From assembly GCF_050624435.1 (NCBI RefSeq), contig NC_134546.1, positions 75,805,700 through 75,869,699 of the forward strand: DNA of 64,000 bases, written 5' to 3'. Origin of the DNA: Tenrec ecaudatus. Taxonomy: Eukaryota > Chordata > Mammalia > Afrosoricida > Tenrecidae. Numbering within the stretch: the stretch's first letter is position 1; every line of letters starts with the position of its first letter. The translations under genes were made by a program, and so were the position numbers. A model generated the notes under the pieces. It was not told the DNA's origin. It made no database searches and saw only the letters and a list, made by a program, of their open reading frames with translations. Shown here in pieces: positions 22,080 through 33,000 of the stretch.

Positions 22080-23005
22080 TTGCTGTTTGGTGCAATCAAA
22101 TTGCTTCCAGCCCATAGCGATCCTATGCACAACCGAACCAAATACTGCATGTGCTGCACCATCTTCACAATTGTTCCCATGTCTGAGCCCATTAATGAAG
22201 CCACTGTGTCAATCAATCTCGTTAAGCGCCTTCTTCTTTTTCACCACCCCTCAACTTTAGCAAACATGATGTCCTTCTCCAGGTCCTGGTCTCTTCTGAT
22301 AATATGTCAAAAGTGTATAAGATGAAGTCTTGTCATCCTTGCTTCTAAGGAGCATTCTGGCCTTACTTCTTAAAATGCAGATTTGTGTGTCCTTATAGCA
22401 GTCCACAGTACTTTCAATATTCTTCTCCACCACAATCCCAATGCATTGATTCTTCATTCTTCCTTATTCAATGTCCAACTTTCACAGGCACATGATGCAA
22501 GGGAGAATATCATGGCTTGGGTAAGGAACACCTTATACCTCAAAGCATCATCCTTGTTCTTCAGTTCGAGCCTTGTGCAGCAGATTTATACAATGAAATC
22601 TGTTTTGTTCTCTGCCTCTTGCTTCCATTAGCATTGACAAAATCCTTGACAACTTCAACCCTTTCTCCATTTATTACCCTTCCTCCATTTAGTGTAATGT
22701 TACCTATTGGTCCAGTTGTGAGCATTTTGCTCTTCCTTACACTGAGTTGTAATCTATACCGAAGGCTAAAATCCCTGATCTGTATCAGCAAGCTCTTCTA
22801 TCCCTCCCCACTTTCATTAAGAACAGTTGTCTCATCTGCATACCACAACTTGTTAATAAGCTACTCTGATTATTTGCTCAGTTTTTAGACTAAACAAGTA
22901 TGCTGAAGCGATACATCCCTGATGAACACCTTTCTTGATTTTAAGCTGTGAATATTCCCTTGTTCAATTCATAAGGATGCCTCTGGATCCATGTGAAAGT
23001 TCCTC
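22080..23005 (-). mobile_element. RTE/BovB-like retrotransposon, 3' half (split by an L1)
   Basis: The + strand carries the antisense of the afrotherian RTE: 'CCCATAGCGATCCTATGCAC', 'TTCCCATGTCTGAGCCCATT', 'ATGATGTCCTTCTCCAGG', 'AGCATTTTGCTCTTCC'. On the minus strand at 22561-22791 the frame reads 'KMLTTGPIGNITLNGGRVI' and 'ERVEVVKDFVNA', the conserved block after the reverse transcriptase. The element resumes at 24200 beyond the nested L1. Confidence 0.88.
22996..23005 (+). repeat. Target-site duplication, left copy (nested L1)
   Basis: AAAGTTCCTC; the same ten bases occur at 24200-24209, where the interrupted RTE resumes. Confidence 0.88.
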
Positions 23006-24199
23006 CTCTATGATGCTCACTCTCCCGACACAACTGCTGAAGCCAAAGTGGGTGAACAAGTAAATGTGGTGAAGAAAGCTGATGGTGCCCGGTTATCAAA
23101 AGAGATAGTGACTGTGGTCTTAAAGGCTTGAAGATAAACAAGCGGCCATCTAGCTCTCAAGCAACAAAGTTCACATGGAAGAACACACCAGCCTGTGTGA
23201 TCGAGTGGTCCCAAAGGGATCAGTTATAAGGCATCAAAGAACAAAAAATCATATCATTGGCTGCACACCTCCATGATAGGATCGCTGAAGACAAATGGGT
23301 GCATAAACAAATGTGGTGAAGAAAGCTGATGGTGCCCGGCTATCAAAAGAAATAGTGTCTGGGGTCTTAAAGGCTTGAAGGTGAACAAGCGGCCATCTAG
23401 CTCAGAAGCAAAAAAGCCCACATGGAAGAAGCACACTGGCCAGTGTGATCACGAGGTGCCAAAGGGACCAGGTATAAGGCAGCATGCAAAAAAAAAGGAT
23501 ATATGTGTGTATATGTATACATATATGTGTGTGTATGTATATATACATACCATATTGAATGAAGGGGGAAGTGCAGAGTGGAGACCCAAGGCCCAAGTGT
23601 CGGCCACTGGAGATCCCCTCATAGAGGGGTTTAGGAGAGGAGATGGGTCAGTCAGGGTGCGAGGTAGTACTGATGGAGAACACAGCTTTTTCCCAGATCC
23701 TGGATACTTCCTCCCCCCAACTACCATGATCCGAATTCTACCTTGCAGGGCTGGATAGGGCAGAGGTTGTACACTGGTATATATGAGGGCTGTAGGCACA
23801 GGGAATCCAGGGTGGATGATACCTTCAGGACCAAGGGTGTGAGGGGCGATGCTGGGAGAGTGGAGGGTGAGTGGGTTGGAACGGGGGAACTGATTACAAG
23901 GATCCACATGTGACCTCCTCCCTGGGAGAGGGATGGCAGAGAAGGCGGGGAAGGGAGACAACAGAAAGGGCAAGATAAGACAAAATAACGATGTATTAAC
24001 TACCAAGGGCACATGAGGGAGGTGGGATCGGGGAGGGAGAGGAAAAAAAAGAGTACCTGATACAAAGGGCTTAAGTGGAGAGCAAATGCTTTGAGAATGA
24101 TTGGGGCAGGGAATGTATGGATGTGCTTTATACAATTGATGTATGTATATGTATGAATTGTGATAAGAGTTGTATGAGCCCCTAATAAAATGTTAAAAA
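23006..24199 (+). mobile_element. 5'-truncated L1 (3' UTR only) inside the RTE
   Basis: The L1 3' UTR in + orientation has two tandem copies of the 'CACATGGAAGAA' block (about 23030-23260 and 23265-23470), a TATATG-rich microsatellite at about 23500-23555, the 'CCTCCTCCCTGGGAG' block at 23914-23930, and the terminus 'GAGCCCCTAATAAAATG' with poly(A) at about 24191-24200. A 128-codon + strand frame (23375-23758) has a close in-frame counterpart in the 46-kb copy. Exact duplication of the target on both sides. Confidence 0.9.
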
Positions 24200-24880
24200 A
24201 AAGTTCCTCATGAGTACAATGAAGTGTTCAGAAGTTCACATTCTTCTCAAGGATATCCACAGTTTCTCATGGTCAACACAGTTGAATGCCAGTCTATGAA
24301 ACATAAGTAACCATCTTTCAGTTATTCTCAACTGTGAGCCAAGATCCATCTGGCTTCAGCAATAATATCCCTTGTTCCACACCCATTTCTGAATCTAGCA
24401 TGAAAGTTGCCTGTCCATGTACTGCTGCAAACAGTGTTGGTTGATCTTAAGCAAAATTTTACTTGGGTGTGATATCAATGCTATCATCCTATAGTTGGAA
24501 TATTTTCTTGTACCACCTTTCTTTGGAATGGGCAGAGACATGTATCTCTTCCAGTCCATTGGTCAAGTAATTGCCTACCTAATTTCCTGACATTGATGAG
24601 AAAGAGCTTCCAGTGCTCCTTCAAGTTTCTGAAACATTTCAATAAGTATTCCACAAATTCCTGGAGTCTTGTTTTTGGCACCATTGGATCCGGCTCATAT
24701 GCTATATCCTGAAATAGTACAATATAGACTAGTTCTTTTTGGTATGGTTGCTCTGTTTATCTGTCCATCTTTTCATGATACTAACTGCATCATTACAATA
24801 TGGAGAGGTTGGAGTTATAACCCACTCTGATTCTTGGGTACACATCGTCAGGGGCCCCTTTAGTACTCGTGTTTTTATTT
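24200..24880 (-). mobile_element. RTE/BovB-like retrotransposon, 5'-ward continuation
   Basis: Continues the antisense RTE interrupted at 23005: 'TTCCTCATGAGTACAATGAA', 'TGGTCAACACAGTTGAATGCC', 'AAAATTTTACTTGGGTGTG', 'GGAATGGGCAGAGACATG', 'ACAAATTCCTGGAGTCTTG'. It covers the reverse transcriptase region, all on the minus strand and frameshifted. It ends where the V stub begins. Confidence 0.87.
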
Positions 24881-24883
24881 AAA

Positions 24884-24934
24884 GCTGAGCCTTGTTACTG
24901 CTGATGACATGACTGTGAATTTCTGTGCATGGAG
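24884..24934 (+). pseudogene. 3' stub of a clan II IGHV segment
   Basis: The piece GCTGAGCCTTGTTACTGCTG, then ATGACATGACTGTGAATTTC and TGTGCATGG, aligns with the FR3 end of IGHV4-type genes ([16 protein letters not shown]; here approximately LSLVTADDMTVNFCAW). Everything upstream has been replaced by the RTE. No convincing RSS remains: the heptamer position reads about GTAGTGA. Short, so moderate confidence. Confidence 0.65.
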
Positions 24935-24979
24935 GTAGTGAAGGAAGTTTTACTTGTGTGTGATATCAAGTTTTACTCT

Positions 24980-25740
24980 GACACAAAATACCAACTGAAA
25001 AGAGGGTTTTCAGTGTGCTCTTGAGGCCATTGAGAATGGGGACCTAAAAAAGATGAAAATTGTGGGATCAGTGAATGGAGTGGGTAGAAGTGGGATGTGC
25101 TCTGTCAACGGGCTCTACCTGTGGGAAGTGCACAGTGCAGCTTCCCAGGCAGGGAATGGAGCAGGAGCTAAGCTGATGGGGGTGGGCGGTTGAGCAAAGG
25201 GGTGCTGGTAGAGAGGTCGGAGGCTGCAATGGGGTGGATCATCCCTGTGGAGGTCACCAATAGATTGCAGGTGAGTTACGGGGCCCTGGGTGAATGGAGG
25301 GAGATACCTGGGCCCAAGGGCAGATGGCTGCCACGTGGGGAGAGGGAAACTGTGGTAATGGGAAACTTCTCTCCTAGTAGGGTCCCATGAGTGGGCAGCT
25401 GCTGTAGGGAGTCCCACCACAGCTGCATGTGTGTTGGCAGAGCAGCGAAGCGACTCTGGGCACGGGGTCCTGGTCTCGGGGTAGAGTGAGGCAATAGCTG
25501 ATCTCTACCATGGTGGTGGAGGCCTAATGACCTGAGATGTCCCAAGAATGGGATCCTGGGTCACCGATGCCCCGGTTCAGGACAAATGCGTAGGCTGGGG
25601 GTGGGGTTCTGTCCCAGGGGGATCTTTCACTCACCAGACTCCTATCACTCAGCTACCTGGACAACAAAGCCATCTTGTTTGAAAGAGCCCTCAGAGTGTG
25701 CGGGTCACGTGGTCCGCCATCCTCCCTCTCCTAATCATGA
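24980..25740. other. GC-rich unassigned block, possibly an L1 5' UTR
   Basis: GC-rich sequence with long but overlapping frames on both strands and no protein family signature. The right edge reads 'GGTCCGCCATCCTCCCTCTCC', similar to an inverted L1 5' end (GAGGGAGGATGGCGG on the minus strand), which suggests an L1 5' UTR in minus orientation. This is weak. Confidence 0.35.
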
Positions 25741-26394
25741 ACATTTAAGAAGCAGAAATTAGATGAAGGTCACAGCGTGAAAAAAAAAAAGCTTTAAACA
25801 AAGAAAAGAGGTAACTGTGAAACAAGAAATACTTTGTCACCTTTTGTGACAATATTCCAAAAGGAATTGGCAAGTAAATTCAACCTGAAGATTAAAAGGA
25901 ACAGTATCACATACACCGTAACTTGTAATAAGAAAATCAAATTAAAAAGGGAGTGAACAAAAGGCAGATATAACTTTAATAATTTGATGGATTTTCTTTT
26001 CTTTAATCCTTCATGAACATAGGTACTATCATTATGCCTACAATTAACAAATAATCAAGGGAAGGCATATATGAAGAATTATCTTCCTAGTTAGATGAGA
26101 CTTTTTCTAACAAATTTATCAAATGCAGTTTCTTCCATAAGAGTGGAATGTGTGTAATGCTTTCTTGACACAGTGGGCGTGGATGACTGCTCTGCACTCT
26201 CCCGCAGCATTTCTCTTACTACTCTGAGAGAACAAAATAAGTCTTACCAACATTGTGCGCATGACAGATAAAAAGAAAGTCTAACGAACATTTTCCTGAA
26301 ACTGATTCAATACTTTGATTTTCAAGATCTCTGAATTATTTGCAGGTATGAATTCTTTGCAAAGTAACTTTTTCCCCCTCAAATGTTTAGTCAA
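25740..26394. other. Unassigned AT-rich sequence
   Basis: Nothing recognised. Confidence 0.5.
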
Positions 26395-26520
26395 ATACAG
26401 TATAGGCCCAGTGGCATAGGTTGTACACATTGTGCCGCAGACTGCAACATCAGCAGTTTGATATCACAACCCAGCTTAGTGGGAGAGAGATGAGGCTATG
26501 AATATCTTTTAACCATCTGG
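26395..26520 (+). repeat. AfroSINE-like SINE
   Basis: 'GGCCCAGTGGCATAGGTTG', 'ACATCAGCAGTTTGATATCA' and 'GTGGGAGAGAGATGAGGC' follow the SINE pattern. Confidence 0.6.
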
Positions 26521-26715
26521 ACTCTTCTTCTGGCACTATATTAGATAATATTCCATTATGATTCACGTTTGTCAGTTCATATTCTGGAAGTGGGACAACT
26601 CTTCATTACTGCTAGTCTGCTGAGGTTGAAAGTTCCACATAAACCTGTTCACCAGGGGGTAATACTGGTAGTAATTGAAATACTTGCTGGATAGACTGTA
26701 ATACGTAAAAATTTG
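26520..26715 (-). mobile_element. RTE/BovB-like fragment, 5' region
   Basis: 'CTTCTTCTGGCACTATATTA', 'GATAATATTCC', 'GAGGTTGAAAGTTCCACATA' and 'CACCAGGGGGTAATACTGGT' correspond to the far 5' part of the antisense RTE element, which is otherwise missing from the copies in this window. Confidence 0.65.
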
Positions 26716-26834
26716 TGATCATGGGAAACCTACAATATAATTGTCCCAGAGAGAAAATTAACTGAATTGTCATATTTAACGAGGCATTCCTCCTATCCCT
26801 TTGCCATTGACAGGGCAACAGCTGGGTATATTTA

Positions 26835-27255
<421 letters not shown>

Positions 27256-27259
27256 TTTT

Positions 27260-27420
27260 GTTTTGTTTTACATTTTATTAGGGGCTCATACAACTCTTAT
27301 CACAATCCACACATATACATACATCAATTGTATAAAGCACATCTGTACATTCTTTGCCCTAATCATTTTCAAAGCATTTGCTCTATACTTAAGACCTTTG
27401 CATCAGGTCCTCTTTTTAAA
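27260..27420 (-). mobile_element. L1 3'-terminal fragment, minus strand
   Basis: 'TTTTATTAGGGGCTCATACA', 'ATCAATTGTATAAAGCACAT', 'TTTGCCCTAATCATTTTC' in antisense orientation, with a poly(T) (poly(A) tail) at 27248-27270. Strongly 5'-truncated. Confidence 0.85.
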
Positions 27421-27574
27421 ATTTCAACATTTTTGTGAAAAACTTCCATTACCTTTAATTCCATTTTTTCTACTTACTTTGTGAAGTCTCAAGTTTTTAA
27501 AATAGTAAGCTTATCACTCCCCACTTGGACTGCTCAAATCCAGTCTACAACTTAACTTAAGAGTTTTTAAATTT

Positions 27575-27985
27575 TTTTATTATCTCCAGTTTATTATGAT
27601 CTACACAGACAAGTACCTTTGCCTAGTCAATTAAACACAAGTGAACATTTTTCTGATATTCTCTGCTCTGAGCCAAGTGTCATCTGACACCAACAGTGAT
27701 ATCTCATTTTCAAATTACTGAAATCTGTCCTGTCCCTCACGAATCTCCCCGTCAGTGAACTGGTGCAGCAATTGTTGGTTGATCTTCAGGAACATTTTAC
27801 TTGGTTTGGTAACAGCGACATTGCTTTGTCGTTTGAACATTCAATTCAGTTGCATTTTTTGAACTGTTTATCAAATTGCAATATTGTCAGTTTCTTCAGC
27901 TTTATCTTGGATTTACATATGAGAAATTGATTATTTGATCCTCAGTCAGCCCCTGAATAGGGCTGCTCCATCACTTCATCCCACA
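27575..27985 (-). mobile_element. RTE/BovB-like fragment
   Basis: Antisense blocks: 'TTTATTATGATCTACACAGA', 'TTTGCCTAGTCAATTAAACA', 'CATCTGACACCAACAGTGAT', 'ATTTTACTTGGTTTGG', 'ATATGAGAAATTGATTATTT'. Dead copy covering the reverse transcriptase region to the endonuclease side, with an internal deletion. Confidence 0.8.
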
Positions 27986-28044
27986 TATCGAGTCATTTTT
28001 TTCCTGTGGAATGTGCTGAGTACCTTTCTTTTTATCTTTCTCTC

Positions 28045-28350
28045 GTTTTTAATCATTTTATTAGGGGCTCATACAACTCCTATCACAATCCTTACATACA
28101 TCAATTGGGTAAAGCACATTTGTACATTCATTGCCCTCATCATTCTCATAACATTTGCTCTCCACTTAAGCCCCTGGCATCAGCTCCTCATTTTTTCCCT
28201 TCTCTCCCCACTCCCCTCTTGAAAATCACTTTATTGGGGGGCTCTTACACCTTTTATAACATTCCATACATCAATTTTATCAAGCTTATGTGTACATATG
28301 TTGCTATTGTCATTGCCAAAATGTTTTATACTTGACCCTTGGGATAAGCT
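28045..28350 (-). mobile_element. Two adjacent L1 3' ends, minus strand
   Basis: A first terminus starts at about 28047 ('CATTTTATTAGGGGCTCATA') and runs through 'CACTTAAGCCCCTGGCATC'. A second, more diverged terminus starts at about 28216 ('AATCACTTTATTGGGGGGC') and runs through 'TTGACCCTTGGGATAAGC'. Either two insertions or a duplicated end. Confidence 0.75.
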
Positions 28351-28435
28351 CCATATTTTTTGTATGTGTTTTTCTTTTGAGTAATGCCTGCATTTTTTGC
28401 TTTTATATTGTGAACCACAACTTGCATCATTCGGT

Positions 28436-28592
28436 CAGTTTCTGAAAATCTTGATAATGGAGAAAAGCTGTCCACCGAAAACACAATAGTACAATTCCTG
28501 AACAGCGGCTACCGGTCCTCCAAGGTACGAGAAACACGTGGACTTCACGTCATTGAAGATCAGGACAACAAGCGGAACACTCATGCAAGGTG
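28436..28592 (+). pseudogene. KRAB-gene linker fragment, inverted copy
   Basis: This + strand piece ('TTTCTGAAAATCTTGATAAT', 'ACAATAGTACAATTCCTGAA', 'GTCATTGAAGATCAGGACAA', 'ACTCATGCAAGGTGAGTG') matches, with divergence, the minus-strand sequence at about 28672-28830. It is the stretch that follows the KRAB-A box in the neighbouring pseudogene. The two pieces form an inverted repeat with a spacer of roughly 80 bp. Confidence 0.7.
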
Positions 28593-28599
28593 AGTGTCA

Positions 28600-29212
28600 T
28601 TCACTCATGATAGTAGTGCTTCCGAAGGGAAACTGAAGGCACAATGATTTCATTAACATACTTCTGTCCTGCAGGTCATCATAGCTTGCATGACTGCTCC
28701 GGTTATCATCCTGATCTTCAATGACACAAAATCCACACACCTCTCCCACCTTGGAGGACCAGGATCCACCCCCCAGGAATTGTACCACTGCACTGTCAGT
28801 GCACAGCCCCTCTCCATCTTCAAGGTTCTGGGAAACTACTGAGGCCAGGTTCTGGAAAGTTTCCATCATCACATGCCTACAGAGTTTCCTCTGAGAATGA
28901 TCCAGCAAAGCCCACTTTCTGGGGAAAAGTCCACAGCCACATCTTCAACAGCCACGGTGTCCATCCCAGCTCCAGCTTCTGAACGCCTTGTTGACTGTGC
29001 TCCTTGAGTTCAAGTACACAGTTCATAAAGTGGGTTCGCTGTGGAAGCAGAGCCACTACGCAGTTTGGACAAAGGTCAATGATGGGATTAAAATGCTGAC
29101 TGGGGATTCCAGGGCTCAGCACGAATGTCACCCTTGCTCTCCACTTGTCTGGAACAGACCAGGTCTGCGCACCACACCTGGGACCTCTCCGCACATTCCC
29201 GGAAGACTCCGA
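28600..29212 (-). pseudogene. KRAB-domain gene pseudogene (exons joined, processed-like)
   Basis: Read on the minus strand: GC-rich 5' UTR from 29212, ATG at 28964, then MDTVAVEDVAVDFSPE, after which a one-base loss shifts the frame. The rest of the KRAB-A box continues in another frame as MLDHSQRKLCRHVMMETFQN, followed by a linker to about 28600 (FCVIEDQDDNRSSHASYDD). The 5' UTR, KRAB and linker are contiguous with no intron, which suggests a retrocopy, but no poly(A) tail or zinc fingers are visible and the 3' side ends at the inverted piece. KRAB-ZNF family; the exact parent is unknown. Confidence 0.75.
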
Positions 29213-29960
29213 GTTTTTTAATTTTTTTAAGAGTTTATAAATAGTTCAGAAATTCTCTACTATAAACAACATATTCCATAACATCTCTTTCTATTTCTCT
29301 CCCCATCTCTCTCTGTGGTATGTGGGTATGTGAGAGATAGGGGGTGGGTGTATTTATGGGGGGGAAGGGAAACACTTTCCTTAGTGATATCTTTCTCTCT
29401 GTATATATATATATATATATATAAAGTGAATGTTGAAATATTAACAATTAAGAAATACTGCAAGACTGGCATCTTATTGGTTTGCCAGGTTTATTTTTTG
29501 TTGCTGCTTCCCATTAGGAAATAACATACAATTAAGAACTGAAAGATTCCCATATATAATTCAAATGTGCTCTGAAGTATTCCAGATAAACCTGTCTTGA
29601 GTAATTGACTGAATACCAATTAATATGTTTAAACAAACACATGCAAATCTTGAAATGGTCTATGCTCTCAAATTTGGAAAACAAGTATTAGTCCAAAGAC
29701 TGGTGGTTATCCATATTGATGTGCGTTTTTTAAAAAGGAGATATTTAAATAGACATGAAATTTTCAAACAATATTATTATGACACACATGTAAAATTCTG
29801 CTGAAACTAATACAAAATAGAGCTGCAATTTTAGATCAACAGAATTGCTTGGCACTCAAATGAGTTGAAAATAACTTCTGGAATTAGAACTTCTGATATA
29901 CGGGTGCTATCAAATGGTTTCAGTAAAAGATTCAGTTAATAGAATACCATAACAGTGTTG
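29213..29960. other. Unassigned sequence with a (TA)n run
   Basis: A TA microsatellite lies at about 29401-29423. No gene recognised. Confidence 0.5.
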
Positions 29961-29963
29961 GTT

Positions 29964-30023
29964 TGTCTTCCGGGAACGTGCGGAGAGGTCCCAGGTGTGG
30001 TGCACAGACCTGGTCTGTTACAG
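29964..30023 (+). pseudogene. Second, inverted copy of the KRAB-gene first-exon sequence
   Basis: 'GTCTTCCGGGAACGTGCGG', 'AGAGGTCCCAGGTGTGG', 'TGCACAGACCTGGTCTGTT' is nearly identical to the minus-strand 5' UTR end of the KRAB pseudogene (29150-29212). It is a 60-bp isolated copy in opposite orientation, about 750 bp away. Confidence 0.75.
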
Positions 30024-30024
30024 T

Positions 30025-33000
30025 ACTGAAATAAAGGAAGCTATTTACAGAACAATGGGATGTTGCATATTTTTAAATCAGGAAATGCATGGTCTATATT
30101 TAATATATTTTTAAAATAAATCATCTGAATCAGATATATGGATAAGAGACAATCACCTTAAAATGTTGTGAAGTAGAATCTGATCTTTCTGGTTGAGAGT
30201 GAGGAGAATGTGAAGAAATTACTAAAGAAGATAAAAGATTATAACATTGAACATTGCTATAACAACCCAGCAAAATGAAAACAAAAATCCCCACAATTGA
30301 ATTAATCAGCAACCCCAGAAGAGTTTGAGTATGACTTTAAATCAAGATTTATATATTACTGAATTCATAATCAGTATCCTTGGAAACAGCTTTCAAAAAA
30401 TCAAAGCATGTATTTTGTTGGTCAATCTTCTGCCAAGGGCCTACTTAGAGTCCAGAAATCAATGATGTCATCTTGGGAGTAAGGTAAGCTTGGCTCAATC
30501 ATGGTATTTTCATCACCCATATGCATGTTTTCAAATAGGCAATGAATCAGAAAAAATGTAAATTTATTCCTGTGACTTTTATATTATTTGTGCAGAATAT
30601 TGACTATATCACAGACAGCACGAAGAATAAACAAACCTATCATGGATAATGGAGCAAGGGTAGTACCGTGAGCTAACTAGTGGGTCAGTACTTTGAAACT
30701 ATCAGTCATTTCACTGCAGGAAGACAAAGTTTCTATGCCCACACATAGTTACAGTGCAAGAAACCTCCGGGGAAGCTCTGCCCACAACTTTAAAGCTACT
30801 ATGTGTTGGAATGACTTATTTGGCAGTGAGTTTGTATTTTTTGATTTTGGTCTGTAGGAAGAAGTACAGGACAAATGCTACTAAAAAGCAAAGATGATGA
30901 GGTATCATCCTCAATACATGGGACATGTTATAAATGAGATCCTCTGAAGAAAGAGACACAATTGTTTGTTTTTTGAAAAAGGTCAAGAAAAATAGAACCA
31001 CCTTCAGTGGCTGTGTTTTTAATAATAGCACAATAATGGTGTGAATTACGTAAGGCAAGGTAAAGGCACTGCAAACCTAGGCAGGATTTCATTCTGTTGT
31101 ACAAAGGGGCATTACCAGTGAGGAATGTTTCTACAGGGCTTTTTATCAACATAAATAAATATAAGGAATAGGAATTCCCACTTATTGACCAAATGGACAC
31201 ATTTCAATCAGACTCATTCTTTTGATGAGGCCATCAGAAGATACGTCTAACAGTGTAAGCGCCAACTCTATCATCTGTAAAAATCTAAAGAAAATATGTC
31301 ACTGCCTGACGGAATAAAGAAAACTGTAGTGAAGAAGCAATGGTGACTCTGGACGAGCTAAGAATTCATGTCCTCTGGTAGACCTTTATATCTAGACACT
31401 ACTCAGGAAGTTTATTGCACATTCCAAAAAATCAAGGCCCAAACTGGGATGCTGATACCTGATATAACAAGCCTCAAGGCACATAAGGAAGATCATCACA
31501 GTTATCCAGTGCTTGGAACCACATATGCATCTGATAGCAATAGACTGCTTCATAAAACTCCATCCCTTGTCCCCCGCCTATCACACTTTTACCTTATAAT
31601 CTAACCTCAGGTTTCCAGTGATTCCTATCTGACCTTACTCTGTATAATGCAAATACCCTAGGTTTCTGTAGCACTCACCATTTTGTAGTACAGCTTCAGG
31701 AAGCCAAATCAATGCACTCTCTAAATAAAAAGCAGAGACACTAGGAAATTTGGAGTCAGGTAAATGGATTTGGTTCACAACCATTCAGAAGTTCACATCC
31801 TTGTGATGCTTAAGTGTGCAAGACAGCAGTCCCAGGTTTCTAACTCCCTAGACTGGACTGTATTTTGTTATATGTGACAAATCTGCAACCTGAAAAAGAA
31901 GAGGAGTGATCACTTAGGTATGCCAGATTGTTGACCTGCGCTTATTGCCCTAAAAGAGACCACCCTGAGCCCCTGACCTGAAGATTAGGATTCAACCTGA
32001 GGTGTTTGTTTTAAAGATAGAGCCCATGCTATTCTAATAGAGTCCATTCTTCTCTTCATCAGGTCCCCTTCATTGACATTCATGTAATAGAAACATGTAT
32101 TTCCTAGTTACAGAGAATGAATGGATTCCAGGTGTTCCTGAAAGGGAATTATGAACCTGGATTACTGTATAGACTTGGGAGTTCAATGCTTAAGTTGAGT
32201 GTTGACCTATCTTTGATTGGTTGACTTCAAAGTGAATTTTCAGGAAGAATCTATGTTTTCAAGGCAAGTCAATAGACTCATTGCTACAATATTTTTATGC
32301 TAGTTTTACTGCTATGAAAACGTTTACAATGTACTTTAAAAATTTACAGAATTATGAGGTGTGATCAATGCTTTCAGATCTGATACTATCTGTGTACCTT
32401 TCTACCAACAATTTCTCCCCCTTTACAGTTCATTTTTAATTATCCATTTTCCTGATTGTCGGACTATAACACCCAAATCCTCTTGTTTTCCAAAAATCTG
32501 GGAAATGTATAATATATTTCCCCAATATTTTAATGATCACTTAACTAAATAATCAGAAATTAATTATATTTAAAGTAGCAGTCACACCTTCTTTCTGATT
32601 CTTACTTCCACACTACTGTACCAACAATTCCTATTCTTTTATATCTTGATTTCAATGTAAAAAAAATATCTCCTTTTTCTTTGGCATGATTTATATTTCA
32701 ATTACTCATCCTTTTTATATATTTTTCTTCATTTTAATAATTTATCTAATATCATTATACACATTTAATCCATGTCATATATATAATAATGTTAAATGTT
32801 AGAATAAAGTTGATGTTTTAAGATATAATCTCAAGCCTTATTGAAGATAAATATCTTCTTTTACAAGACATGTAATTTAAGGAAGTGATATCTTATGAAC
32901 AAAGTTTTTGTGCAACCAACACTCCACCTCAGTATATAACCCTTGACATGGTTGGCTAAAATAATCAAGCTGAATCATGATCATCTATGCCACTCCAACC

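Noticed and set aside
23449..24135. 228-codon minus-strand frame
   Set aside because: Lies entirely within the antisense of the L1 3' UTR; proline- and serine-rich by composition only.
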